Source: Falsiroseomonas sp050563535 (GTDB lineage Bacteria > Pseudomonadota > Alphaproteobacteria > Acetobacterales > Acetobacteraceae). From it: a stretch of DNA of 64,000 nt. The notes under the pieces were generated by a model. The model did no database searches, had not been told where the DNA came from, and saw only the letters and a program-made list of their open reading frames with translations. Both the position numbers and the translations under genes were made by a program. Shown piece after piece: positions 26,765 to 35,151 of the stretch. The stretch is taken from contig NZ_JBNXUO010000001.1 of assembly GCF_050563535.1 (NCBI RefSeq), positions 124,001 to 188,000 of the forward strand, written 5' to 3'. The number at the start of each line of letters is the position of its first letter. Position 1 is the stretch's first letter.

Positions 26765-26896
26765 GCAAGCCGCCGGAGGCGGCGCCCGTCCTGGCAGGAC
26801 GCGTCCAGCGCCCGGAGGGCGCCGCGCGCAGCGTATCCGCATGGCCCGGCGTGGCAGCGCGTCGGCGCGGAGGCAAGCCGCCTGGGGCGGCGCCCG
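26765..26896. repeat. Hairpin cluster and 24-bp direct repeat between exonuclease and ligase
   Basis: The 163-bp spacer 26754-26916 holds four short perfect hairpins: 26769-26783 (GCCGCC-GGA-GGCGGC), 26787-26801 (CGTCCTG-G-CAGGACG), 26808-26822 (GCGCCC-GGA-GGGCGC) and 26877-26891 (GCCGCC-TGG-GGCGGC). The first and last lie within a 24-bp direct repeat (26765-26788 and 26873-26896) that differs at two bases. The look is that of REP-like palindromic units. They may separate ligase expression from the exonuclease. Confidence 0.6.
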
Positions 26897-26916
26897 CCGT
26901 CTGAGGGCAGGGAACA

Positions 26917-28530
26917 ATGACCCTTCCCGCCTTCGCGGAACTGCTGGAACGCCTGGTCTTCACCCCGGGCCGCAACGCCAAGCTTGCGCTGCTGCGGCAC
27001 TGGTTCGCGTCGCAGCCGGACCCGGACCGCGGCATCGGCCTGGCGGCGCTGACGGGGGAGCTGACGCTGCGGGCGGCCAAGCCGGCCCTGGTGCGCGACC
27101 TCGTCGCCGGGCGGACCGACCCCGTGCTGCTCGCCCTCAGCCACGACTATGTCGGCGACTTCGCCGAGACGGTGGCGCTGATCTGGCCGGGGCGGGACGG
27201 CGTGAACGCGCCGCCGCCGGGCCTTGCCGAGGTGGTCGAGGCGATGGAGGTCACGCCGAAGGCGGACCTGCCCGCGCTCATCGCGGGCTGGCTCGACACG
27301 CTCGACGCCAATGGCCGCTTCGCGCTGATCAAGCTGGTCACGGGCGGCCTTCGCGTCGGTGTCTCCGCGCGGCTGGCCAAGACGGCGCTGGCCGAATGGG
27401 CGGGGCAGGGGGTGGATGCGATCGAGGAGGTCTGGCACGGGCTGGAGCCGCCCTACCTCCCGCTCTTCGCCTGGCTGGAAGGCCGCGGCCCGCGCCCGGA
27501 CCCGGAAGGCGCGCCGGTGTTCCGCCCGCTGATGCTGGCGCATCCGCTGGAGGAGCCGGATTTCGCCGCGCTCGACCCCGCCGCGCACCGCGCGGAGTGG
27601 AAATGGGACGGCATCCGCGTGCAGCTTTCCGCCACCGAAGGCGGGCGGCGCATCTGGTCCCGCGGGGCGGAGGACATCTCGGCCGCCTTTCCCGAGATCG
27701 TCGAGGCGATGGATTTCCGCGCCGTGGTGGACGGCGAATTGCTCGTGCTGCGCGACGGCCCCGCGGGTGGCATCGTCGCGCCCTTCGCGGAGCTGCAGCA
27801 GCGGCTGAACCGCAAGGTGGTGACGGCCCGCATGATGGCGCAGTTCCCCGTCGCGGTGCGGCTCTACGACATCCTGTTCGACGGCGCGGAGGACCTGCGC
27901 GGCCTGCCCTTCGATTCGCGGCGCGCCAGGCTGGAAGCCTGGTTCGCGCGCACGCGGCCCGCGCGCATGGACCTGTCGGAGATGATCCGATTCGCCACCC
28001 TCGACGAGCTGGCGGGGATCCGCGCCGGCGCGCGGGACGCGGCGATCGAGGGGCTGATGATCAAGCGCGCCGACAGCCCCTATGTGGCGGGCCGCGCCAA
28101 GGGCCTGTGGTGGAAGTGGAAGCGCGCGCCGCTCAGCGTCGACGCCGTGCTGATGTACGCGCAGCGCGGCCACGGCAAGCGCAGCAGCTACTACTCCGAC
28201 TTCACCTTCGGCCTGTGGCGCGCGGACGGCGAACTGGTGCCGGTCGGCAAGGCCTACAGCGGCTACACCGACCAGGAACTGCTGTGGCTGGACCGCTGGA
28301 TCCGCAACCACACCACCGCCCGCTTCGGCCCCGTGCGGGAGGTGGAGAAGGCGCTGGTGCTGGAGGTGATCTTCGATGCGGCGCAGCGCAGCACCCGCCA
28401 CAAGTCCGGCGTCGCGCTGCGCTTCCCCCGCATCGCGCGGCTGCGCGCCGACAAGCCCGCGGCCGAGGCGGACCGGCTGGAGACGCTGGAGGCGATGATC
28501 GCGGGCGACGCACCGCCCGGCCCGGATTGA
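26917..28530 (+). CDS. ATP-dependent DNA ligase, ligase-associated repair type
   Basis: 537 residues. An N-terminal helical DNA-binding domain (about 1-180) precedes the nucleotidyltransferase core with the adenylated Lys229 in EWKWDGIRVQL, then RGAEDISAAFPE and VDGELLV for motifs III and following. The motif V lysines appear in EGLMIKRADSPYVAG and WWKWKR, and the OB domain follows. It seals nicks using ATP and is the name-giving member of this four-gene repair set. The ATG lies 9 bp after a GGGCAGGGAA site. It ends the cluster; the next gene is an aldolase 46 bp on. Confidence 0.96.
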   Translation: MTLPAFAELLERLVFTPGRNAKLALLRHWFASQPDPDRGIGLAALTGELTLRAAKPALVRDLVAGRTDPVLLALSHDYVGDFAETVALIWPGRDGVNAPPPGLAEVVEAMEVTPKADLPALIAGWLDTLDANGRFALIKLVTGGLRVGVSARLAKTALAEWAGQGVDAIEEVWHGLEPPYLPLFAWLEGRGPRPDPEGAPVFRPLMLAHPLEEPDFAALDPAAHRAEWKWDGIRVQLSATEGGRRIWSRGAEDISAAFPEIVEAMDFRAVVDGELLVLRDGPAGGIVAPFAELQQRLNRKVVTARMMAQFPVAVRLYDILFDGAEDLRGLPFDSRRARLEAWFARTRPARMDLSEMIRFATLDELAGIRAGARDAAIEGLMIKRADSPYVAGRAKGLWWKWKRAPLSVDAVLMYAQRGHGKRSSYYSDFTFGLWRADGELVPVGKAYSGYTDQELLWLDRWIRNHTTARFGPVREVEKALVLEVIFDAAQRSTRHKSGVALRFPRIARLRADKPAAEADRLETLEAMIAGDAPPGPD

Positions 28531-28576
28531 CCCCCGGCCGCCGCGCGTGGTCGCCTGCGGGTCGAGGAGAACCGCC

Positions 28577-29359
28577 ATGCCCCTGCCGCCCAATCCCGTC
28601 CGCGCCCGGCTTGCCGAAGGGGGGATCGCGCTCGGCCTCGGCGTGCACCACCTGCGCGGCAGCGCCGTCGGCATGATCGCGGCCGCGTCCGGCTACGACT
28701 GGCTGTTCATCGACATGGAGCATGGCGCGATGAGCGTGGATGACGCCACGCGCATCTGCATCGCCGCGCTGTCGCAGGGCGTGACGCCGATCGTGCGCGT
28801 GTGCAAGGACGCCCTGCACGAGGGGACGCGGTGCCTCGACAACGGCGCGATGGGCGTCGTCGTGCCGCATGTGGACACGGCGGAGGAGGCGGCGGCGGTG
28901 GTCCGCGCCTATCGTTTCCCGCCGGTGGGGGAGCGGAGCTGGGGCGGGCCGCCCTTCGCCTACGGCCTGCGCCCCGTCGCCGCGGCCGAGGCGCAGGCGG
29001 AGCTGAACCGGGAGATCCTGGTCGTGGTGATGATCGAGACGCCGGAGGCGGTGCGCAACGCCGAGGCCATCGCCGCCACGCCGGGGGTCGACGTGCTGAT
29101 GTTCGGCACCTCCGACCTCACCTCCACCATGGGCATCCCAGGCCAGATGGGCCATCCGGAGGTTCGGAAGGCCTACGAAACGGTGGGCGCCGCCTGCGCG
29201 CGGCACGGCAAGGTCATGGGCATGGGCGGCGTCTATGACGAGAAGGTGGCGCCCGACTACATCCGGCTCGGCGCCCGCTTCGTGCTCGCGGGAAGCGACC
29301 ATTCGCTGCTGATGGCGGCCTGCACGCAGCGGGCGGGGTTCCTGCGCGGCCTGGGCTGA
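28577..29359 (+). CDS. HpcH/HpaI family aldolase
   Basis: 260 residues of the metal-dependent class II pyruvate aldolases. The signature FIDMEHGAMSVDDA (metal/base residues Asp46, Glu48, His49), the metal ligand region VVVMIETPEAVRNAE, and MFGTSDLTSTMG are present. Homologues cleave 4-hydroxy-2-oxoacids such as 2,4-dihydroxyhept-2-ene-1,7-dioate to pyruvate and an aldehyde. The exact substrate is not fixed. A GAGGAG site precedes the ATG, and a good terminator follows at 29366. Confidence 0.93.
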   Translation: MPLPPNPVRARLAEGGIALGLGVHHLRGSAVGMIAAASGYDWLFIDMEHGAMSVDDATRICIAALSQGVTPIVRVCKDALHEGTRCLDNGAMGVVVPHVDTAEEAAAVVRAYRFPPVGERSWGGPPFAYGLRPVAAAEAQAELNREILVVVMIETPEAVRNAEAIAATPGVDVLMFGTSDLTSTMGIPGQMGHPEVRKAYETVGAACARHGKVMGMGGVYDEKVAPDYIRLGARFVLAGSDHSLLMAACTQRAGFLRGLG

Positions 29360-29365
29360 GGAAGG

Positions 29366-29390
29366 GAAAGGGGCTGCGGCCCCTTTCTTT
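29366..29390 (+). terminator. Terminator behind the HpcH/HpaI aldolase
   Basis: GAAAGGGGC and GCCCCTTTC form a perfect 9-bp stem with the loop TGCG, followed by TTT, 7 bp after the stop. It isolates the aldolase from the iron operon. Confidence 0.8.
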
Positions 29391-29400
29391 GCGACAAGAC

Positions 29401-29427
29401 TTGCGAATGGTTCTCATTTGCGATATT
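29401..29427 (+). promoter_or_regulatory. Fur-box-like operator/promoter of the iron operon
   Basis: GCGAATG-gttct-CATTTGC (29403-29421) is a near-perfect inverted repeat, one mismatch per arm pair, closely resembling Fur/iron-box sites. A TTGCGA (29401-29406) and a GATATT (29422-29427) overlap its ends like -35 and -10 elements, so a bound repressor would block transcription. It stands 30-55 bp before the ferric-binding protein gene. Confidence 0.72.
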
Positions 29428-29455
29428 GGCGCGGTTGCAACCCTGAGGTGCCCCG

Positions 29456-30493
29456 ATGCTCCGTCGCGTCCTGCTCCCCGGCCTCGCCGCCCTTCTGCTC
29501 GGCTCCCCCCTCGCCCATGCCCAGGCGCCCGCCCGCGGCGAGGTGGCGGTCTATTCCGCTCGCCACTACGACAGCGACCGCCGCCTCTACGAGGCCTTCA
29601 CGCGGGAGACGGGCATCCGTGTCCGCCTGATCGAGGGCGATGCGGACCAGCTGATCGAGCGCATCCGCACCGAAGGCCAGAACAGCCCGGCCGACGTCTT
29701 CATCACCGTCGATGCCGCGCGGCTCGCGCGGGCGAAGGATGCCGGCATCACCCAGCCGCACGGCTCCGCCGCGGTCGAGAGCCGCGTCCCGGCCGGGCTG
29801 CGGGACCCGCAGGGCCATTGGTTCGCCATCTCCCAGCGCGCCCGCGTCGTCATGTACGACAAGCAGCGCGGCCTGCCGGAAGGCCTGACCCGCTACGAGG
29901 ACCTGGCCGATCCGCGATTCCGCGGGCAGATCTGCGTCCGCGCGGCGAACCACCCCTACAATGTCAGCATGGCGGCCTCGCTCCTCGCGGCCGACGGGGC
30001 GGAGGCGACGGAAGCCTGGGCGCGCGGCGTGGCGCAGAACCTGGCCCGCCCGCCGCAGGGCGGCGACCGCGACCAGTTCCGCGCGATCCCGCCCGGCCAG
30101 TGCCGCCTGGCGATCTCGAACACCTACTACCTGGCGGCCTTCGGCGCTTCCGACGCGCCGGCCGACCGGGAGCTGTTCCAGCGCATCGGCGTGATCTTCC
30201 CCAACCAGGGCGCGGGCGACCGCGGCGCGCATGTCAACGTCTCCGGCGCCGCGCTCGTCCGCACCTCGCCCAACCGCGACAACGCCGCCCGCTTCCTGGA
30301 CTACCTGACGACGCGCGAGGCGCAGGAGGTGCTGGCGCTGGGCAACATGGAATACCCGGTCGTCGACGACGTGCCGCTGCATCCGGCGCTGGCCGCGATG
30401 GGCCGCTTCCGGGCCGAGGCGATCAACGGCGACCGCCTGGCCGCCAACGCCGCCGAGGCGCTGCGCATCATGCAGCGCGCTGGCTGGCGCTGA
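29456..30493 (+). CDS. Periplasmic Fe(III)-binding protein (FbpA/IdiA type)
   Basis: 345 residues. The signal peptide (MLRRVLLPGLAALLLGSPLAHA) ends at AHAQA. The mature start EVAVYSARHYDSDRRLYEAF matches ferric-binding proteins, with the iron-site His and Tyr of the SARHY motif; further tyrosines, in SNTYYLAAFG, supply the C-lobe ligands. It delivers periplasmic ferric iron to an ABC permease, perhaps the FbpB-like one encoded convergently at 31296. The Fur-box-like site upstream implies repression by iron. Bfd and bacterioferritin genes follow on the same strand. Confidence 0.95.
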   Translation: MLRRVLLPGLAALLLGSPLAHAQAPARGEVAVYSARHYDSDRRLYEAFTRETGIRVRLIEGDADQLIERIRTEGQNSPADVFITVDAARLARAKDAGITQPHGSAAVESRVPAGLRDPQGHWFAISQRARVVMYDKQRGLPEGLTRYEDLADPRFRGQICVRAANHPYNVSMAASLLAADGAEATEAWARGVAQNLARPPQGGDRDQFRAIPPGQCRLAISNTYYLAAFGASDAPADRELFQRIGVIFPNQGAGDRGAHVNVSGAALVRTSPNRDNAARFLDYLTTREAQEVLALGNMEYPVVDDVPLHPALAAMGRFRAEAINGDRLAANAAEALRIMQRAGWR

Positions 30494-30527
30494 TCGCGCG
30501 AACGCGAACCGACAGGGGCACGGGACC

Positions 30528-30704
30528 GTGTACATCTGCAATTGCAATGCGCTGACGGACAAGCAGATCTCCGCCGCCGTGGCGGGGGGCGCCGACCGTC
30601 CGCGCGAAGTCTACGCCGCCTGCGGCTGCAAGGCCCAGTGCGGCTGCTGCACGGGCACCATTCTTGCGATGGTGCGGGAAGGGGGGGCGGCCCGCGCCGG
30701 CTGA
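30528..30704 (+). CDS. bfd: Bacterioferritin-associated ferredoxin, 58 residues
   Basis: A short gene that starts with GTG. The product begins MYICNCNALTDKQI and carries CGCKAQCGCC in its second half; these give the Cys-x-Cys and Cys-x2-Cys groups of the [2Fe-2S] Bfd fold. Bfd binds bacterioferritin and donates electrons to release stored iron. It lies 34 bp after the ferric-binding protein gene and 51 bp before bacterioferritin. The window has two extra cysteines in the second group compared with E. coli Bfd. Confidence 0.92.
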   Translation: MYICNCNALTDKQISAAVAGGADRPREVYAACGCKAQCGCCTGTILAMVREGGAARAG

Positions 30705-30755
30705 CGGCGGCGCGCGGTGTCCCTCCCTCCCTCGAAAGGAAGGAAAGGGACCGGG

Positions 30756-31262
30756 ATGCTGCGCGACCCCAAGGTGGTCGAACACCTGAACATCCAGCTC
30801 ACCAACGAGCTGACCGCGATCAACCAGTATTTCCTGCATGCGCGGACGCTCCGCCACTGGGGCGTCACGCGGCTGGGACGCAAGGAATACGAGGAATCGA
30901 TCGAGGAGATGAAGCACGCCGACTGGCTGATCGAGCGCATCCTGTTCCTCGGCGGCCTGCCCAACGTGCAGCGCCTGAACCAGGTGCTGGTCGGGCAGAG
31001 CGTGCAGGAGATCCTCGAAGCCGACATGAAGCTCGAGGAGAAGGCGCTGGCCGACCTGCGGGAGGGCATCGCCTATTGCGAGAGCGTGCGCGACTACGTC
31101 TCGCGCGACCTGCTGCTGCGCATCCTGGCGAATGAGGAGGAGCACGAGGACTACCTCGACCGCCAGTTCGACCTCATCAAGCAGATCGGGATCGAGCGCT
31201 ACATCCTCCTCAACAGCGAACCCGCCGACGAACAGGAAGGCGGCGACGCCGCCAAGGGCTGA
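30756..31262 (+). CDS. bfr: Bacterioferritin
   Basis: 168 residues, the normal size. All ferroxidase ligands are in place: Glu18, Glu51, His54, Glu94, Glu127 and His130, and the haem-binding Met52 is present in EEMKHADWLIERILFLGG. It forms 24-subunit shells that oxidise and store iron. The GGAAGGAAAGGGA stretch before the ATG is a strong translation signal. It is the last gene of the binding protein-bfd-bfr set; acquisition, storage and release of iron are thus grouped. Confidence 0.98.
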   Translation: MLRDPKVVEHLNIQLTNELTAINQYFLHARTLRHWGVTRLGRKEYEESIEEMKHADWLIERILFLGGLPNVQRLNQVLVGQSVQEILEADMKLEEKALADLREGIAYCESVRDYVSRDLLLRILANEEEHEDYLDRQFDLIKQIGIERYILLNSEPADEQEGGDAAKG

Positions 31263-31271
31263 CGCCCCGCC

Positions 31272-31295
31272 CCGCCCGGCCACAAGGCCGGGCGG
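31272..31295. terminator. Hairpin between bacterioferritin and the convergent permease
   Basis: CCGCCCGGCC-ACAA-GGCCGGGCGG is a perfect 10-bp stem filling nearly all the 33-bp space between the two stops. It can work from both sides, but no T-run follows. Confidence 0.65.
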
Positions 31296-32978
31296 TCAGG
31301 GCTTCCGCATCGCCCGCACCAGCGCCACCACCGGCAGCAGCCCGACGGCCACGATCAGCAGCGCGGCGGTCGAAGCCTCCGCCAGGCGCTCGTCCGCGGC
31401 CAGGCTGTGGACGCGCACCGCCAGCGTGTCGAAGTCGAAGGGGCGCACGATCAGCGTCGCGGGAAGTTCCTTCATGGTGTCCACGAAGACCAGCACGGCC
31501 GCGGTCAGCAGCGCGCCGCGCGCCAGCGGCAACTCCACCTCCCGCACCGCCTGGCCGGGGCTGCGGCCGAGCACGCGGGCGGCGGAGAACAGGCTGGGCT
31601 TGATCCGCGTCAACCCGCTTTCCACGGCCGAGAGCGCGACGCCGAGGAAGCGCACCAGATAGGCGAAGACCAGCGCCGCGATGGTCCCCGACAGCAGCAG
31701 CCCGGTGGAGACGCCGAAGCGCGCCCGCATCCAGGCGTCGAGCGCGTTGTCGAACAGCGCGAAGGGCACCAGCGCGCCGACTGCGATGACCGATCCCGGC
31801 ACGGCGTAGCCGAGCGAGGCGACGCGGTTCGCCGCTGCCCGCAGCGCGGAGGGATGCAGCCGCTGCCCCCAGGCCAGCAGCGCGGCCAGCGCCACCGCGA
31901 GCCCTGCCGTCAGCGCGGCCAGCGTCAGGCTGTTCAGCGCGAAGGGCACGGTCCGCCGTGGGTCCAGCGGGTCGCCCGCCTGCAGCATCAATGCCAGCAG
32001 CGTGCCCGCGGGGATGACGAAACCCAGCAGCACCGGCATGGCGCAGGCCAGGATCGCCAGGGCTTCCTTCCAGCCCCGCAGCACCACCGGCCGCAGCGGC
32101 GGGCTGCGGGTGGTGGTGGGGTGGAAGCGCCGCCCCCCGCGCGACAGCCGCTCCGCCAGCAGCAGCATCGCCACCATGCCCATCAGGCAGGCGGCCAGCT
32201 GCGCGGCGGCGGGCCGGTCGCCCAGGCCGAACCAGGCGTCGTAGATGCCGGTCGTGAAGGTCCGCACCGCGAAATGCTGCACCGTGCCGTAGTCGGCCAG
32301 CGTCTCCATCAGCGCCAGCGCGACGCCGCCGGCCAGCGCCGGGCGGGCCATCGGCAGCGCGACATGCAGGAAGGTGCGGGGCAGGCCGTGGCCCAGCGTG
32401 CGGCTCGCCTCCAGCAGGCAGACGCTCTGCGTCAGGAAGGCGCTGCGGCACAGCAGGTAGACATAGGGATACAGCACCGCAGCCAGCATCAGCGCGGCGC
32501 CCGGCAGGCTGCGGATCTCGGGGAACCAGTACTGCCCCCAGGACAGGCCCGTGACATCGCGCAGCGCGCCCTGGACCGGTCCCGCCACGTCCAGCAGCCA
32601 CACATAGGCGTAGCCGCACACATAGGCCGGCATCGCCAGCGGCAGCAGCAGCGCCACCTCGATCACCGCGCGGAAGCGGAAGCTGCAGGCGGCGACCAGC
32701 CAGGCGCTGACCGCCCCCATGCTGGCCGCCATCAGCCCCACCAGCAGGGCGAGCAGGACGGAATTGACCAGCAGGTCCGGCAGCAGCGTGCGCGCGATAT
32801 GCGCCCAGGCCTCCCCCCCCGGCGCCGCGGCGGTGACCAGCACGGAGGCGAGCGGCGCCGCCATCAGCGCCGCGACCACCACCGACGCCCAGGCCCAGGC
32901 GGGGGCGGATCGCCGGCGGCGCGGCGCGGCGGGGCGGGGCAGGGGGGCGGGCAGGGGTCCCGCCGAGGTCGCGGACAT
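31296..32978 (-). CDS. Fe(III) ABC transporter permease, FbpB type
   Basis: 560-residue fused double permease with about twelve hydrophobic helices. The N-half has ASRTLGHGLPRTFLHVALPM, the C-half AARVLGRSPGQAVREVELPL; both are EAA coupling loops for an ATPase. It closely fits the ferric-iron permeases and faces the ferric-binding protein gene at 29456, with which it probably works, though they are on opposite strands. No ATPase gene is near. The stop follows directly after the shared hairpin. The next gene upstream is the interrupted flavin reductase, 30 bp away. Confidence 0.93.
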   Translation of the reverse strand: MSATSAGPLPAPLPRPAAPRRRRSAPAWAWASVVVAALMAAPLASVLVTAAAPGGEAWAHIARTLLPDLLVNSVLLALLVGLMAASMGAVSAWLVAACSFRFRAVIEVALLLPLAMPAYVCGYAYVWLLDVAGPVQGALRDVTGLSWGQYWFPEIRSLPGAALMLAAVLYPYVYLLCRSAFLTQSVCLLEASRTLGHGLPRTFLHVALPMARPALAGGVALALMETLADYGTVQHFAVRTFTTGIYDAWFGLGDRPAAAQLAACLMGMVAMLLLAERLSRGGRRFHPTTTRSPPLRPVVLRGWKEALAILACAMPVLLGFVIPAGTLLALMLQAGDPLDPRRTVPFALNSLTLAALTAGLAVALAALLAWGQRLHPSALRAAANRVASLGYAVPGSVIAVGALVPFALFDNALDAWMRARFGVSTGLLLSGTIAALVFAYLVRFLGVALSAVESGLTRIKPSLFSAARVLGRSPGQAVREVELPLARGALLTAAVLVFVDTMKELPATLIVRPFDFDTLAVRVHSLAADERLAEASTAALLIVAVGLLPVVALVRAMRKP

Positions 32979-33008
32979 GGGTCGAGGACTACACCAGCCC
33001 CGCGCCGA

Positions 33009-33651
33009 CTACACCCCGCCGCGTTTGCGGGCCTCCCATTCCGCGGCGGTGATCCGCTTCACCTCCACCTGGTCCGCCGTGCGGGCATACCAGCCGCGGC
33101 CATGCATCCGCCCGACCAGGCCGAGCTTCGGCGTGTCGATGTAGCAGCGCGCGGCGTCCAGCACCGCCTCGTCGGCCACATGCACCGCCACGGCCCGGCC
33201 GAGCACCATCGTGTGGTGCCCGATCGGGACGACCTGGTGCAGCACGCATTCGATCGCCACCGGGCTTTCGGCGATGCGCGGCGGCTTCACCTTGGCCGAG
33301 GGCAGGGTGGCCAGCCCGGCTTCCGCGATCTCGTCCACCCCCGGCGCGAAATCGGCGGCGGTCACCACCATCCGCTCCATTGCCGCTTCCGGCACCAGGC
33401 AGACCGTGAACTCCCCCACCGCCTCGATGTTCGCCAGCGTGTCCTTGCGGCTGCCCCCCGGGCCGCGGCCCGACGCCGATGGCGATGATCGGCGGGTCGT
33501 CCCCGAAGGCGTTGAAGAAGGAATAGGGCGCGGCGTTGTACACGCCCTGCGCGTCCTGCGTCACCACCCAGGCGATCGGCCGGGGCACGATGGTCGAGAC
33601 CAGGAGCTTGTAGTGGTTCGCCTTGGGGATGGCGTCGAAGTCGAACAGCAT
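33009..33651 (-). pseudogene. Flavin reductase family protein, interrupted by a one-base shift in a C6 run
   Basis: The first frame gives MLFDFDAIPKANHYKLLVST to IAIGVGPRPGG, the typical start of flavin reductase-like FMN-binding proteins, then loses sense. From about 33440 another frame continues the family: EAVGEFTVCLVPEAAMERM to ITAAEWEARKRGGV, ending at 33009. Removing one base of the C6 run (33454-33459, G6 in the gene) restores GGSRKDTLANIEAVGEF. The product would be about 213 residues. Either a true frameshift, a slippery run, or a sequencing error. Family members reduce flavin or bind FMN; the one before a permease is not typical. Confidence 0.8.
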
Positions 33652-33712
33652 GCCGGAGCCTTCAGGGGTCGATCGCGGCGCAGACTGTGCGAGGGCGCGG
33701 CCGCTGTCGAGG

Positions 33713-34057
33713 TCAGGCCCGGCCCGGCGGGCGGCGCATCCCCGCCTCGGCCTCGGCCACCAGTTCCGCCGACTCCGCCAGGCCGGCGGCGAGGTCGAGG
33801 CCGAGCGCGCGCGCCTCCTGCGCGAGGGCGTGGCTGAGATGGCGCAGGCGGTCGAGCGAGGGCGCGGCCGGTGGCATGCCCGCCAGCGCCTCGGCCGGGT
33901 TCGCCAGGTCGAAGACGAAGGTGCGGCTGCCGTCGTCGTTGCGGGTGATCAGCGGCACCTGTTCCAGCAGCAGGTGCAGCACATCCATGTCGGGCACCAT
34001 GTCCGCCCGCGGGTTGTTGTCATGCACGAACAGGGTGACGCGCGTGGCCCGCCTCAT
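33713..34057 (-). CDS. Hypothetical protein, 114 residues
   Basis: No family recognised. The product starts MRRATRVTLFVHDNNPRADM, has a central VFDLANPAEALAGMPPAAPS stretch, and ends with amphipathic helices (LRHLSHALAQEARALGLDL). It is a small soluble protein without signal peptide. It lies 10 bp downstream of the 2-hydroxyacid dehydrogenase gene on the same strand, so it is probably co-transcribed. A longer open frame continues upstream, but it is a shadow of the dehydrogenase gene. Confidence 0.65.
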   Translation of the reverse strand: MRRATRVTLFVHDNNPRADMVPDMDVLHLLLEQVPLITRNDDGSRTFVFDLANPAEALAGMPPAAPSLDRLRHLSHALAQEARALGLDLAAGLAESAELVAEAEAGMRRPPGRA

Positions 34058-34067
34058 GCCGCGCGAC

Positions 34068-35045
34068 TCAGGCGACGCGGTGCGGTGGGGCGGTGCCGTG
34101 GCGCAGCACGGCGTCCAGGTTCTCCAGCGCGCGGTGGCCCATCGCGTCCCGCGTCTCCTCCGTCGCGCTGCCGAGATGCGGCAGCAGGGCCACGTTCTCC
34201 AGGCCCAGATAGCCGGGGAACACCTTCGGCTCGCCGTCGTACACGTCGAGCCCCGCGGCGCGGATGTGGCCGGAGCGAAGCGCCTCGGCCAGCGCGGCGT
34301 CGTCCACCGACCCGCCGCGGCCGGTGTTGATGACGATGCTGCCCTTGCGCATGCGGGAAAGCCGGTCCGCATTCAGCCATTTCCGCGTCGCCTCGCCGCC
34401 CGGCATGTGCATCGACAGGATGTCGATCGCGCCGAGGAAGCCTTCGTCGGTGTCGTGGAAGGTGGCGTCCCCTTCCAGCTCCGGCGGCGCGCGGTGCAGG
34501 TCGCGGTAGTGGATGCGCATCCGGAAGCCGCGTGCCATCGCCGCAAGCTCCCGCCCGATGCGCCCGAAGCCGGCGATGCCGAGCGCCTTGCCTTCCAGCG
34601 TCACGCCCATCAGCTGCGTCGGCGCCCAGCCCTCCCACCGGCCCGCGCGGACCATGCGCTCACCCTCCCCGGCGCGGCGCGCGGCCATCAGCATCAGGGT
34701 GAAGGCGCATTCGGCGGTCGCGAAGGACAGGACCTCCGGCGTGTTCGTCACCACCAGCCCGCGCGCCTTCGCCGCCGCCACGTCCACATGGTCGTAGCCG
34801 ACGGAGAAGGTGGCCACCGCCTTCACCGAATCCGGCAGCGCCGCGATGGTCGCCGCCCCCATCGGGTCGCCGGCGGCGCAGAGGATGCCGGCCGCGCCGC
34901 ATTCCGCCGCCCGCCGCGCGATCTCGGCGCCGTCGCGGTACCAGGGATCGTCGGCGGCGTTCAGCCGCGCGTCGTAGTCGCGCGCGGCGCGCGCCTCTAT
35001 CGCGGGCGGCAGCTTGCGGGTGATCAGCAGGACGGGCTTGGCCAT
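34068..35045 (-). CDS. D-2-hydroxyacid dehydrogenase
   Basis: 325 residues, NAD(P)H-dependent reduction of 2-oxoacids such as glyoxylate or hydroxypyruvate. The dinucleotide motif GIAGFGRIG, the arginine in VINTGRGGSVDD, the Glu in LDVYDGEPKV, and the catalytic His in LLPHLGSATEETR are all seen. This is the glyoxylate/hydroxypyruvate reductase-like branch; substrate unproven. The ATG at 35045 is preceded by a CAGGAGAC site. It is divergent from the SDR at 35152. Confidence 0.94.
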   Translation of the reverse strand: MAKPVLLITRKLPPAIEARAARDYDARLNAADDPWYRDGAEIARRAAECGAAGILCAAGDPMGAATIAALPDSVKAVATFSVGYDHVDVAAAKARGLVVTNTPEVLSFATAECAFTLMLMAARRAGEGERMVRAGRWEGWAPTQLMGVTLEGKALGIAGFGRIGRELAAMARGFRMRIHYRDLHRAPPELEGDATFHDTDEGFLGAIDILSMHMPGGEATRKWLNADRLSRMRKGSIVINTGRGGSVDDAALAEALRSGHIRAAGLDVYDGEPKVFPGYLGLENVALLPHLGSATEETRDAMGHRALENLDAVLRHGTAPPHRVA

Positions 35046-35151
35046 GTGACGTCTCCTGGCTTTCCCCGGGTGGTAGCAGGAACGGCACGCCTTGCCAGCC
35101 GGGGCGGGCGGCGGCAGGTTCGCGCCCTCTCGCCGGAAAGGAGTGGTCGCG

